This document shows, one piece after another, positions 1 through 9,419 of a stretch of 64,000 nt of DNA. Position 1 is the stretch's first letter. Every line of letters starts with the position of its first letter. The notes under the pieces were generated by a model. That model had not been told where the DNA came from. It searched no databases and saw only the letters and a program-made list of their open reading frames with translations. Source of the DNA: Flavobacteriaceae bacterium (GTDB lineage Bacteria; Bacteroidota; Bacteroidia; Flavobacteriales; Flavobacteriaceae); contig NZFW01000020.1 in assembly GCA_002690805.1 (NCBI GenBank), positions 25,474 through 89,473 on the forward strand, in the 5' to 3' direction. The position numbers and the translations under genes were made by a program.

Positions 1-926
1 GATAAATAAAGAGCATCTTGATTTTTCGGTGATTCATTTTCTGATTTTACAATACCAAAATTTCCTCTCAAAGGAGGGTCAGGAATCACAAATTGAAAAT
101 TTGGAAAGGAATATAAAGATCTAAGTACTAATTCTTGCTCTTTGTTATCTGTTATTTGCCCCTTAAACTGATCTGACATTCTTAAAAATGATCCTGAATA
201 TGGAGATTCTATATAATATTGTCCTAATTCAGAACGAATATTAATAGCACCATCAATTGGATTATTTAAGGTGAATAGGATATTGTTAATACTAGAAACC
301 TCCCCTTCCTTTAAAAAATGCTCATGTCTATTTCCGTCGTTTGCCTCAACAATTTTTAAATATCTGTCTCCACTTGGATCTAAGACTAATCCTTCAGAAA
401 CATTTTCCACATAATTAATTAGTGATATAGAAAAATCTTGTCCATGAAAATCTTGATTCCAATTAAGTTTATTAGAGGTGTGTTCAGAAAATAAAACTTC
501 ATCTTCTAATTTTAATCTTTGAACTAAACCATTTTTCTCTCCATCGACTAAAACAGTTAAAAAAGTTTTTTCTGAAATCATTTTATTGCTTTCATCACCT
601 TCTCTAATTGGCATAACCCCTTCAAAACCATAATATCTGGTTGTAAAAGCACCTAATAGGATAAGTATAAATGAAAGATGAAGTGATAAAACTGCCCATT
701 TTTCTTTTCTTAAAAGTTTGTACTTGAATATATTACCTATGAAATTCAACATCAATAACAACATAATAACTTCAAACCATCTTGCATTATAGATCCATAT
801 TTTGGCCGCCGTAGTTGAATAAAAAGTTTCTAGAAAAGTTCCAACTCCCATTGCCGTTGGAAAGGCAATAAACAAAATGGCCATTAACTTATTTGAAAAA
901 AGAAACCTTAATATTTTCTCTTGCAT
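1..926 (-). CDS. ResB/CcsA-type cytochrome c biogenesis protein, N-terminal part (runs off the left edge)
   Basis: Minus-strand reading from ATG at 926: MQEKILRFLFSNKLMAILFIAFPTAMGVGTFLETFYSTTAAKIWIYNARWFEVIMLLLMLNFIGNIFKYKLLRKEKWAVLSLHLSFILILLGAFTTRYYGFEGVMPIREG...; ResB-like TM layout. Open to the window edge, absent from the ORF track. Confidence 0.8.
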   Translation of the reverse strand, partial: MQEKILRFLFSNKLMAILFIAFPTAMGVGTFLETFYSTTAAKIWIYNARWFEVIMLLLMLNFIGNIFKYKLLRKEKWAVLSLHLSFILILLGAFTTRYYGFEGVMPIREGDESNKMISEKTFLTVLVDGEKNGLVQRLKLEDEVLFSEHTSNKLNWNQDFHGQDFSISLINYVENVSEGLVLDPSGDRYLKIVEANDGNRHEHFLKEGEVSSINNILFTLNNPIDGAINIRSELGQYYIESPYSGSFLRMSDQFKGQITDNKEQELVLRSLYSFPNFQFVIPDPPLRGNFGIVKSENESPKNQDALYL

Positions 927-1064
927 CAAAATTTAAAATTGGATTACAAATATACCCTTTGATACTGAATTTTAAAAGAATGTAAATGATTATATACAAA
1001 TATTTTTTACTTCTATTTTTATTGATATGGCTGATATTTAACAACATTATGTAAATTTGAAATT

Positions 1065-1808
1065 ATGTTTGAAGTAACAGTAATCGGGAATGGAAATGTT
1101 GGCACTCAACTTGCTATGAATATTGATGCACTTAAAGATTTCAAATTAAAAGAATGGTTCGGAAGATCATGGAAAAATAAAAAGATTCCAAAAAATGGTA
1201 TCGATAAAATAGAGAATCTTAAAGATGCTGATTTATTCATAATTGCTGTTTCAGATAGTTCAATTCAAAATATTTCAAAATTGATTAATAAAAACCACTT
1301 CTTAGTTCATTGTTCTGGAGCAACATCAATAAATGTATTTAACAAACATAAAAGATCAGGCGTACTATTCCCTGTTCAATCAATTACAAAAGACAAAAAC
1401 AATATTTTCGAAAAAACTCCATTTTGTATCGAAGCCAAAAAGGAAAACGATCTAAACTTATTAAAAAAATTAGTTTTATCATTGAAAGGAAGATATAAGT
1501 GTTTGAACTCTACAGAAAGAGCAAATGTTCATTTATCAGCAGTTTGGATTAATAATTTTGTTAATCATATTATATACAAGGGTAAAAAAATATGTGATGA
1601 AAACAATGTTCCATATTCAATTATTAAACCCTTATTAAAAAATACAATAAATCAAGTATTAACAAACGACCCCTTCATTATACAAACTGGTCCTGCTAGA
1701 CGAGAAGACGAAATAACGCTTAAAAATCATCTAAACCTAATGAATAATACTGATGATAAGAGTCTGTATTTAGCAATAACAAAATCAATAAAAAAAAGCT
1801 ATGAATAA
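1065..1808 (+). CDS. DUF2520 / Rossmann-fold NADP oxidoreductase-like protein
   Basis: ORF; N-terminal VTVIGNGNVGTQLA dinucleotide-binding motif; HCSGATS motif typical of the family. Confidence 0.8.
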   Translation: MFEVTVIGNGNVGTQLAMNIDALKDFKLKEWFGRSWKNKKIPKNGIDKIENLKDADLFIIAVSDSSIQNISKLINKNHFLVHCSGATSINVFNKHKRSGVLFPVQSITKDKNNIFEKTPFCIEAKKENDLNLLKKLVLSLKGRYKCLNSTERANVHLSAVWINNFVNHIIYKGKKICDENNVPYSIIKPLLKNTINQVLTNDPFIIQTGPARREDEITLKNHLNLMNNTDDKSLYLAITKSIKKSYE

Positions 1809-2313
1809 AGAAAATTATAAAATTAGATTGAAAAGAATTACAACATTTATTTTCGATATAGACGGAGTATTAACAGACGGAAAACTTCTTATAACAAATA
1901 ATGGAGAAATGTATAGAATGATGGATTCAAAAGATGGTTTTGCTATAAAATATGCAATTGACAGTGGATATAATATTTCAATTATTTCTGGAGCTATCAA
2001 CAAAGATCTTGATATAAGGTTAAAGTCTTTAGGTGTAAAAAATATTTATTTAGGAGCACATAAAAAAATTGAACCCTACAATGAATTGTTAAAAATTCAC
2101 GGAGTTTCATCAAATGAAATTCTCTACATGGGAGATGATATTCCAGATATTCCAGTGATGAAAAAAGTAGGTGTAAGTACCTGTCCCAAAGATGCAGTAA
2201 CAGATGTAAAAAAAATTGCTAACTACATTTCACCAAAAAAAGGGGGATTTGGATGTGTCAGGGAAATAATTGAACAGGTTTTAAGAGTTCAAAATAAATG
2301 GAATTTTATTTAA
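1801..2313 (+). CDS. KdsC-like HAD phosphatase (3-deoxy-D-manno-octulosonate 8-phosphate phosphatase)
   Basis: FDIDGVLTDGKL, MMDSKDGFAIKYA, YMGDDIPDIPVM motifs; overlaps the upstream gene. Confidence 0.85.
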   Translation: MNKENYKIRLKRITTFIFDIDGVLTDGKLLITNNGEMYRMMDSKDGFAIKYAIDSGYNISIISGAINKDLDIRLKSLGVKNIYLGAHKKIEPYNELLKIHGVSSNEILYMGDDIPDIPVMKKVGVSTCPKDAVTDVKKIANYISPKKGGFGCVREIIEQVLRVQNKWNFI

Positions 2314-2314
2314 A

Positions 2315-2893
2315 ATGGTTAAAAAGATTGATAAAGAAATAATTTTAGCTTCTAATTCCCCAAGGCGTAAAGCATTCTTTGAGCATTTTGACTTCCCTTT
2401 TACTATAAAAACTTTTGATGTTGAAGAGAAATATCCAAAAAAATTAAAAGGAGTCTCTATCGCTAGATATATTGCAGGTCTAAAATCCAAACCATTTAAA
2501 AAAATCATAGAGGAAAATCAAATTATTATTAGTGCAGATACTATTGTTTGGCATGAAAAAAAATGTCTTGGAAAACCAAAAACATTTGAAGATGCAAAAA
2601 GAATGCTACTATCTTTATCCGGTAAAACTCATAAAGTAATTACTGCAGTTGGATTTTTAACCTATGAAAACTATTACTGTATTGATGTAACAACCGAAGT
2701 TACATTTAATGAATTAAATGAAAAATTAATAGATAATTATATAATTAAACATAACCCCTACGATAAAGCTGGTTCATATGCAATTCAAGAATCAATTGGT
2801 ATATTAGGAGTTTCAAAAATAAAAGGAAGCTATACCAACGTTATTGGATTACCTGTTCCAGAAGTTTTAACTGAGATACAAAGATTAATTTGA
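2315..2893 (+). CDS. maf: Maf-like nucleotide pyrophosphatase
   Basis: LASNSPRRKAFFEH, SADTIVW, YDKAGSYAIQ motifs of the Maf family. Confidence 0.9.
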   Translation: MVKKIDKEIILASNSPRRKAFFEHFDFPFTIKTFDVEEKYPKKLKGVSIARYIAGLKSKPFKKIIEENQIIISADTIVWHEKKCLGKPKTFEDAKRMLLSLSGKTHKVITAVGFLTYENYYCIDVTTEVTFNELNEKLIDNYIIKHNPYDKAGSYAIQESIGILGVSKIKGSYTNVIGLPVPEVLTEIQRLI

Positions 2894-2933
2894 TATAATT
2901 TTTTAGGATTATTAAATATATTAACTTGAACCA

Positions 2934-5405
2934 ATGAAATATTTTTTTTTATTAAGTTTCTTTTTTCTATTCAAATCATTTCAACTAAAGTCTCAAAACA
3001 GTGCTGAGATTTATACAAAAATTCAAAAGCTAAATGTTTTAGGTAGCTTACTCCATATTGGGGCCCATCCAGATGATGAAAACACAAATCTTATTTCTTA
3101 TTTTTCAAATAAGCACCATATTGAAACAACCTATCTTTCTTTAACTAGAGGTGATGGTGGACAAAACAGAATTGGAACAGAATTAACAGATGCATTAGGC
3201 CTAATTAGAACACAAGAACTTTTAGCTGCAAGAAAAATTGATGGTGCAAATCAATTTTTTACAACTGCAAATGACTTTGGTTTTTCGAAACATCCAGATG
3301 AAACATTAAATATTTGGAATAAAAATGAATTGCTAAGTCAAGTTGTCAAGTATATAAGGACAATCCAACCTGATATAATTATAAATAGATTTGATCATAG
3401 AACTCCTGGAACTACTCATGGACATCATACATCATCAGCAATTTTGAGTTATGAAGCTTTTGATTTAGCTTCAAACGTTAATTATTTTCCAGAACAGTTA
3501 AAATCACTTTCTATTTGGAAACCAAAAAGATTATTTTTTAATACATCATGGTTTTTTTATGGGAGTAAAGAAAATTTTATGAAAGTTGACAAAAATAATT
3601 TTTTAAAATTTGATCAATCTGAATTTAATAATCTAAGAGGAATGACTTATGATCAAATAGCTGCTAAAAGTAGGAGTCAACACAAATCTCAAGGATTTGG
3701 AAGATCGCCAAAACCTGGAGGTCCACAATGGGGGTATATAGAATTAATTAAGGGTGAAGATGTTGCTTCAAATAATCCTTTTGAAGGAATCGATATTAGT
3801 TGGAATAGACTAAAAGGTGGTGATCAAATTAAAACTCTAATAGATAATCTTCTAACAGACTTTAATTTTAAAATCCCTGAAGAAAACATTCCTGATTTAA
3901 TCAATATTTATAAAAAAATTGAAAAGTTGGAAAATGGATATTGGAAAAACTTGAAGTTAAATGAGTTAAAAAGTATTATTTCTCTTTGTCTTGGATTAAA
4001 TATTCAACTTAATAGTATAAATATATTAGGTACTCCAAATAGTAAAGAAGTTTTTAATTTAAAAATTGTTAACCCTTCAAATACTGATGTTCTAATCAAA
4101 AAAATAAATCTAAATAATGATAATTTTATAATTAATGAAACTATAAAAAATAATTATTTATTTGAAAAAAAATTAGAAATCACAATTGGCAATATTATTT
4201 CGTCACCATACTGGCTAACAAAAGAAGGGACATTAGGAATGTATAAAGTTAATAATCAAAACTTAAAAGGTCTACCCGAAACTCCAATAGCAATAAAAGC
4301 TAAAGTGGACCTTGTAATAAATGGTTCAGGATTAACTATTGTTGTTGATGCAAAAAACAGAATTACAGATCCCGTTCAGGGTGAGGTTATAACTCCCTAC
4401 ACCGTTGTTCCTAAAGTCACAGTAAAACTTGATCAGCCCGTTTATATTTTCACTGATTCCAGACCAAAACAAGTTTCTGTTTCAGTTACCGCGCATAAAA
4501 ATAATATTCAAGGTACTCTAAGTCTTGAAATACCAGAAGGATGGAAAAGTAAACCCAGTGAATACTTAATTGATATTTCAAAGAAGAGTGAGCTAAAAAA
4601 TTATTTATTTAATGTTTATTCTAGTAATAAAAATAGCTTAGGTACTATAAAGCCAATTATAAATTCAAATAATGAAAAATACTCTAATCAGCTAATAACG
4701 ATTGATTATCCTCATATTCCAAAGCAATTCATTGTAAAACCAAGCTTTTCAAAGGTATTTGAAGTTGATTTGAAAAATAATGTTAATAAAGTTGGGTATT
4801 TGATGGGTGTAGGAGATAAAATACCTGAAGCATTAAAAAATATTGGAATAGAGGTTGTTGAAATTGATCCCTCTGAACTTATTTTAGAGAATATTGCAGA
4901 CTTTAAAACAATAATAATAGGTATTAGGGCATTTAATGTTATAGATGAATTACGTTTTAAAAATGAAGTTTTATGGAATTATGTTAAAAATGGAGGTACT
5001 TTAGTTATTCAATACAACACTAGCAGAGGATTAAAAACAAACAATATTACTCCATATAAGTTAACACTCTCAAGAGATAGAGTTACTGATGAAAATTCAA
5101 GTGTTGAATTTTTAAATAAATCTCATTCCATATTCAATCATCCCAACAAAATAGAGATTGAAGATTTTAATAATTGGGTTCAAGAAAGAGGTTTGTATTT
5201 TCCCAACAATTGGGATGAAAATTTTGAACCTCTTCTTGAAATGAGTGATGTTAATGAAACAAAAAAAAGAGGAAGCATATTAGCAGCTTCCTATGGAGAA
5301 GGTAAAATAATTTACACAGGCCTTAGTTTTTTTAGGGAATTACCCGCTGGAGTTCCAGGGGCATATAAACTTTTTATTAATTTGCTAAACTTTGGGCATG
5401 AATAA
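2934..5405 (+). CDS. Secreted PIG-L (LmbE) family deacetylase, large multidomain form
   Basis: Signal peptide; GAHPDDENTNLI and HHIETTYLSLTRGDGGQN motifs; long C-terminal extension with glutamine-amidotransferase-like region. Confidence 0.85.
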   Translation: MKYFFLLSFFFLFKSFQLKSQNSAEIYTKIQKLNVLGSLLHIGAHPDDENTNLISYFSNKHHIETTYLSLTRGDGGQNRIGTELTDALGLIRTQELLAARKIDGANQFFTTANDFGFSKHPDETLNIWNKNELLSQVVKYIRTIQPDIIINRFDHRTPGTTHGHHTSSAILSYEAFDLASNVNYFPEQLKSLSIWKPKRLFFNTSWFFYGSKENFMKVDKNNFLKFDQSEFNNLRGMTYDQIAAKSRSQHKSQGFGRSPKPGGPQWGYIELIKGEDVASNNPFEGIDISWNRLKGGDQIKTLIDNLLTDFNFKIPEENIPDLINIYKKIEKLENGYWKNLKLNELKSIISLCLGLNIQLNSINILGTPNSKEVFNLKIVNPSNTDVLIKKINLNNDNFIINETIKNNYLFEKKLEITIGNIISSPYWLTKEGTLGMYKVNNQNLKGLPETPIAIKAKVDLVINGSGLTIVVDAKNRITDPVQGEVITPYTVVPKVTVKLDQPVYIFTDSRPKQVSVSVTAHKNNIQGTLSLEIPEGWKSKPSEYLIDISKKSELKNYLFNVYSSNKNSLGTIKPIINSNNEKYSNQLITIDYPHIPKQFIVKPSFSKVFEVDLKNNVNKVGYLMGVGDKIPEALKNIGIEVVEIDPSELILENIADFKTIIIGIRAFNVIDELRFKNEVLWNYVKNGGTLVIQYNTSRGLKTNNITPYKLTLSRDRVTDENSSVEFLNKSHSIFNHPNKIEIEDFNNWVQERGLYFPNNWDENFEPLLEMSDVNETKKRGSILAASYGEGKIIYTGLSFFRELPAGVPGAYKLFINLLNFGHE

Positions 5406-5493
5406 AGTTAAAAACCAAACATATATATTATTATTTGGAATTAATATTCTTTACTGGTTCATATTTTACATCATTACGATAAATTATAATTAA
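5398..5493 (+). CDS. Predicted 31-aa single-TM microprotein between PIG-L and SSS genes (not in ORF track)
   Basis: ATG AAT AAA GTT ... AAT TAA = MNKVKNQTYILLFGINILYWFIFYIITINYN; overlaps PIG-L stop (5398-5405) and its TAA overlaps the symporter ATG as TAATG (5491-5495). Confidence 0.5.
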   Translation: MNKVKNQTYILLFGINILYWFIFYIITINYN

Positions 5494-7184
5494 TGCTAAA
5501 TATTGATTGGTTCCTTTTAATTGGAACACTTCTTTTTATCGCAATTTATGGGGTTTGGAAAAATCAAAATCATTCTTCTATTAAATCATATTTAAAAGGT
5601 GATAATAAAGCTAGGTGGTGGACTATAGGTTTTTCAGTAATGGCAACTCAGGCAAGTGCAATTACATTTTTATCTACTCCAGGACAAGCTTATAGTGATG
5701 GAATGGGTTTTGTTCAATTTTATTTTGGACTTCCTTTAGCAATGATAATTATTTGTCTATTTTTTTTACCAGTATATCAAAAGCTTAATGTTTATACTGC
5801 CTATGAGTTTTTAGAAAATAGATTTGATCTTAAAACTAGAACTTTAACTGCAATTTTATTTCTAATTCAAAGAGGTTTAGCAGCTGGAATTACTATATAT
5901 GCACCTGCTATAATTTTAAGTGTTGCTCTTGGGTGGGATTTAAAATTGCTAGTTATATTAATTGGGATAATAGTCATATTTTATACTTTAATTGGTGGAA
6001 CAAGTGCTGTCAATATTACTCAAAAACAACAGATGTTTATCATTATTATTGGATTGGTATCTGCATTTTGGATAGCGCTTATTAAAATTCCTGAAAATAT
6101 TGATTTCTCAAAGGCTATTAAATTGGCTGGCTATAGTCAAAAGTTACAAGTATTGGATTTTAGTTTTGATCCAAATAGTAGATATACCTTTTGGAGTGGA
6201 ATAACAGGTGGTCTTTTTCTTGCTCTTTCATATTTTGGAACTGACCAAAGTCAAGTTCAAAGATACCTTTCAGGAAAGTCACTCAAAGAAAGTCAAATGG
6301 GGTTAATTATGAATGGGTTTCTTAAAGTTCCATTCCAGTTTTTCATTTTAATGCTTGGAGTTGTTGTATTTGTATTTTATCAGTATAAAACACCTCCAAT
6401 TCATTTTAATTCAAAAAACATAACAGAACTAAAAAAATCTAATTATGCAAAAGATTTTTTTCAAGTTGAAAAGGAATATAAATTAACTCAAAATCTTAAA
6501 CATAAAATTTTATTAAATCCATTATTTTTTGAAGATAATAAATTAAAGAAAAACTATTTACAATTAGAATTAGATAACAAAAACCAAAGAGAAAAAGTAA
6601 ATAAATTAATTCTTAAAAATAACAGAAAAGCTTCAATTAACGATAAAGATTATGTTTTTATCACCTTTATTATCAACCACTTACCGCACGGAATGATAGG
6701 TTTGTTATTAGCTGTTATATTTGCGGCAGCTATGAGCTCTACAGCTTCTGAATTAAATGCTCTTTCAGCAACAACCCTTATTGACTTATACAAAAGACAC
6801 ACACCTAATCTATCTGCAAATCATTATGTGAATATGGCCAAATTATTCACTCTAATATGGGGAATAATTGCTGTTGCTTTTGCTTTTTTTGGTAATTTAT
6901 TTGAAAACTTAATTCAGTTAGTTAATATAATTGGATCTGTTTTTTATGGTACAATTCTTGGAGTTTTTTTAATTGCATTTTTCTTCAAAAAAATTAAAAG
7001 TAACCCTGTCTTTTATGGGGCAATTATATCAGAGTTAATTGTTATCTCCTGTTATCTGATAAATCTTTATGTAATACCATTATTTGGATATTTATGGTTA
7101 AATGTCATTGGATCTATACTAACAATAGTATTTGCGTTTTTATTTCAAAAGATTGAGAATAATAAAAAAAACCTCAATATTTAA
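5493..7184 (+). CDS. Sodium:solute symporter (SSS family)
   Basis: Multi-TM protein; GFSVMATQASAITFLSTPGQAY, DQSQVQRYLSGKS, FAAAMSSTASELNALSATT SSS motifs. Confidence 0.9.
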   Translation: MLNIDWFLLIGTLLFIAIYGVWKNQNHSSIKSYLKGDNKARWWTIGFSVMATQASAITFLSTPGQAYSDGMGFVQFYFGLPLAMIIICLFFLPVYQKLNVYTAYEFLENRFDLKTRTLTAILFLIQRGLAAGITIYAPAIILSVALGWDLKLLVILIGIIVIFYTLIGGTSAVNITQKQQMFIIIIGLVSAFWIALIKIPENIDFSKAIKLAGYSQKLQVLDFSFDPNSRYTFWSGITGGLFLALSYFGTDQSQVQRYLSGKSLKESQMGLIMNGFLKVPFQFFILMLGVVVFVFYQYKTPPIHFNSKNITELKKSNYAKDFFQVEKEYKLTQNLKHKILLNPLFFEDNKLKKNYLQLELDNKNQREKVNKLILKNNRKASINDKDYVFITFIINHLPHGMIGLLLAVIFAAAMSSTASELNALSATTLIDLYKRHTPNLSANHYVNMAKLFTLIWGIIAVAFAFFGNLFENLIQLVNIIGSVFYGTILGVFLIAFFFKKIKSNPVFYGAIISELIVISCYLINLYVIPLFGYLWLNVIGSILTIVFAFLFQKIENNKKNLNI

Positions 7185-7197
7185 AAGTGAGGTTTTT
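7164..7197. terminator. Bidirectional intrinsic terminator between convergent genes
   Basis: AAAAACCTCA-atatttaaaag-TGAGGTTTTT inverted repeat with A-tract and T-tract flanks; symporter stop codon sits in the loop. Confidence 0.8.
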
Positions 7198-7219
7198 AGT
7201 TTAAAAATATTAATCTTAT

Positions 7220-8056
7220 CTATTTTGACCACTCATCTATAGACTCCTTGTTCATTTTCAAGTAATCTTTATTTCCTGCAGCTTCTGCTAGTTGGTATGA
7301 CTTTTTAGCGACTTCAACAGCAGCAGAATTATCACCTAATCCTGCTAAAATCAATGAGTATTGTCTTAAATGATAATACTTGTCATTACCTTGCTTGACT
7401 GCTGTTTCCATCCATAATTTTGCTTGCTTTAAGTCCTGTCCGCTATTTAAATAATAAACTGCAGAACTATAATAATCTGAAGGACTCGGATCTTGTGACA
7501 ATGATTTTTTAATTGATGCCATAGTTTTTTCATGAGTTGGAACATTTATTAATGTACTAACTTTAGTATTCTCCCATGATATAGATAACTCAGCTGAGTC
7601 ATTTGAAATATTTTCAATTTGAATTGTAAATGATTCTACCTGATATCCAGTTTCATTTACCTTTGACTCGGAAACAACAGCAACTTGATTTGCATCCCAA
7701 ACTTTAGGTAGAGCCCAATTATCACTTTTTTTGTAAAAAAATACCTCCCACATTTCTTTCCCAGGACGAGTATATAAAGCATATTCTCCTTTTGGGATAG
7801 TAACACCAGAAATCGTTACTGGATCAGAAAAGCTAATTTTTGTATTTGCATTAGCACCTGTTCTCCAAAGTTCACCATAAGGAACTAAATCACCCATGAT
7901 TACTCTACCTCTCATTGCAGGTCTGGAGTACTCAATTTTAACATCTGTTAAGCCAATAGTTTGAATAACAGTAGAAGCAGGACTAGCCTGCGGAGATAGT
8001 ACTTGAGAAAAATTAAAAAATGGAACAAATAAAATTAATGATAGTAGTTTTTTCAT
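7220..8056 (-). CDS. DUF2911 domain-containing secreted protein with C-terminal TPR-like helices
   Basis: Signal peptide; SPASTVIQTIGLTDVKIEYSRPAMRGRVIMGDLVPYGELWRTGANANTKI is characteristic of DUF2911. Confidence 0.9.
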   Translation of the reverse strand: MKKLLSLILFVPFFNFSQVLSPQASPASTVIQTIGLTDVKIEYSRPAMRGRVIMGDLVPYGELWRTGANANTKISFSDPVTISGVTIPKGEYALYTRPGKEMWEVFFYKKSDNWALPKVWDANQVAVVSESKVNETGYQVESFTIQIENISNDSAELSISWENTKVSTLINVPTHEKTMASIKKSLSQDPSPSDYYSSAVYYLNSGQDLKQAKLWMETAVKQGNDKYYHLRQYSLILAGLGDNSAAVEVAKKSYQLAEAAGNKDYLKMNKESIDEWSK

Positions 8057-8202
8057 GATTTGATAATTTAATTTAAAATAAATTTAATAACTATATATTT
8101 ATTTATAAAATTAAGCATAAAATAATTTAATATATTATTTAATATAAATGATTCATTTTTAATAAAAACATAAAAATTATTTAAAGACAAAAATTCATGT
8201 AG

Positions 8203-8210
8203 TATATTTG
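8203..8210 (+). promoter_or_regulatory. Bacteroidetes-type -7 element TATATTTG about 11 bp before the start codon (near-leaderless)
   Basis: TATATTTG fits TAnnTTTG; TTTA (8180-8183) 19 bp upstream as weak -33. Confidence 0.45.
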
Positions 8211-8220
8211 TGATTGGTTT

Positions 8221-8730
8221 ATGAGAATCTATAATAAAACTACCTTTCAAAAACTACCGATTTCAATCAATAAAGCTTGGGATTTTCTTTCTAACCCCAA
8301 AAACTTAAGTACCATAACGCCTGACTATATGAATTTTAAAATTCTCAAAGGTGCAGATAGAAAAATATTTTCAGGTCAAATAATACAGTACACAGTAACA
8401 CCTATATTAGGAATACCAACAAATTGGGTTACAGAAATAACTCATGTTAAACACGGATCATATTTTGTTGACGAGCAAAGGTTTGGTCCATATGCTTTAT
8501 GGCATCACAAGCATTTTATTAAAGAAATTGAAGGTGGAGTTGAAATGGAAGATATTATAGATTATAAGATACCCTTTGGTATTTTGGGACAATTAGTTCA
8601 CCCAATAATTGTAAAACCAAAACTAGATGAAATATTTGATTACAGACATAATAAATTAATTGAGATTTTTGGAGATTTTGGAAAAACTGAGTCATACACA
8701 AGAAATGAATCATTAAAAAATATTATATGA
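8221..8730 (+). CDS. SRPBCC family protein (ligand-binding/cyclase-like)
   Basis: SINKAWDFLSNPKNLSTITPDYMNFKIL and GPYALWHHKHFIKEIEGGVEMEDIIDYKIPFG motifs. Confidence 0.85.
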   Translation: MRIYNKTTFQKLPISINKAWDFLSNPKNLSTITPDYMNFKILKGADRKIFSGQIIQYTVTPILGIPTNWVTEITHVKHGSYFVDEQRFGPYALWHHKHFIKEIEGGVEMEDIIDYKIPFGILGQLVHPIIVKPKLDEIFDYRHNKLIEIFGDFGKTESYTRNESLKNII

Positions 8731-9419
8731 AAAAAAACATATTGATTATAGGCGGTAGTTCAGGAATTGGATTAGAAATTGTAAGACAAATAAACGAGGA
8801 GCATAATGTATATGTTGCAAGTAGAACAAATGAATCTCTAACTCAATTAAAACATAAATTTTTAAAAATTGATATTAGTGATCAAACTATTGATTCAAGT
8901 TTAATACCTGAATGTTTAGATGGTTTGGTATATTGTCCAGGTACTATAAATTTGAGACCCTTTAGAGGTATTAAACCAGAGACTTTTATTGAAGATTTTA
9001 ATCTTAACGTAATGGGTGCAATTAAGAGTATACAAGCTGTTTTAAAAAATTTAAATAATTCTGAACATGCCAGTATTGTTTTATTCAGTACTGTAGCTGT
9101 TCAAACAGGTATGCCTTTTCATTCTTCTATAGCAGCTTCGAAAGGTGCAATAGAGGGATTGACAAGGTCCTTAGCTGCAGAATTTGCCCCAAAAATATCT
9201 GTTAATGCAATTGCACCATCTATTGTTGATACTCCTCTATCTGATAAGTTTTTAAATAATGAAGCTAAAATGCAAAGAGCAGTTGAAAGGCATCCATTAA
9301 AGAAAGTTGGATCACCAGGTGATTTAGCATCAACCGCTGTTTTTTTACTAACAAATTCTTCCTGGATTACAGGTCAAGTTATTGGAGTTGATGGGGGAAT
9401 AGGGAATCTGAAAATTTAG
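8727..9419 (+). CDS. SDR family oxidoreductase
   Basis: IIGGSSGIGLEIV, S...AASKGAIEGLTRSLAAEFAP, GQVIGVDGG motifs; ATGA overlap with upstream gene. Confidence 0.9.
   Translation: MKKNILIIGGSSGIGLEIVRQINEEHNVYVASRTNESLTQLKHKFLKIDISDQTIDSSLIPECLDGLVYCPGTINLRPFRGIKPETFIEDFNLNVMGAIKSIQAVLKNLNNSEHASIVLFSTVAVQTGMPFHSSIAASKGAIEGLTRSLAAEFAPKISVNAIAPSIVDTPLSDKFLNNEAKMQRAVERHPLKKVGSPGDLASTAVFLLTNSSWITGQVIGVDGGIGNLKI

Noticed and set aside
8068-8250. 60-aa minus-strand ORF in the divergent DUF2911/SRPBCC intergenic region
   Set aside because: AT-driven Ile/Asn/Phe/Leu composition, overlaps the SRPBCC start and promoter
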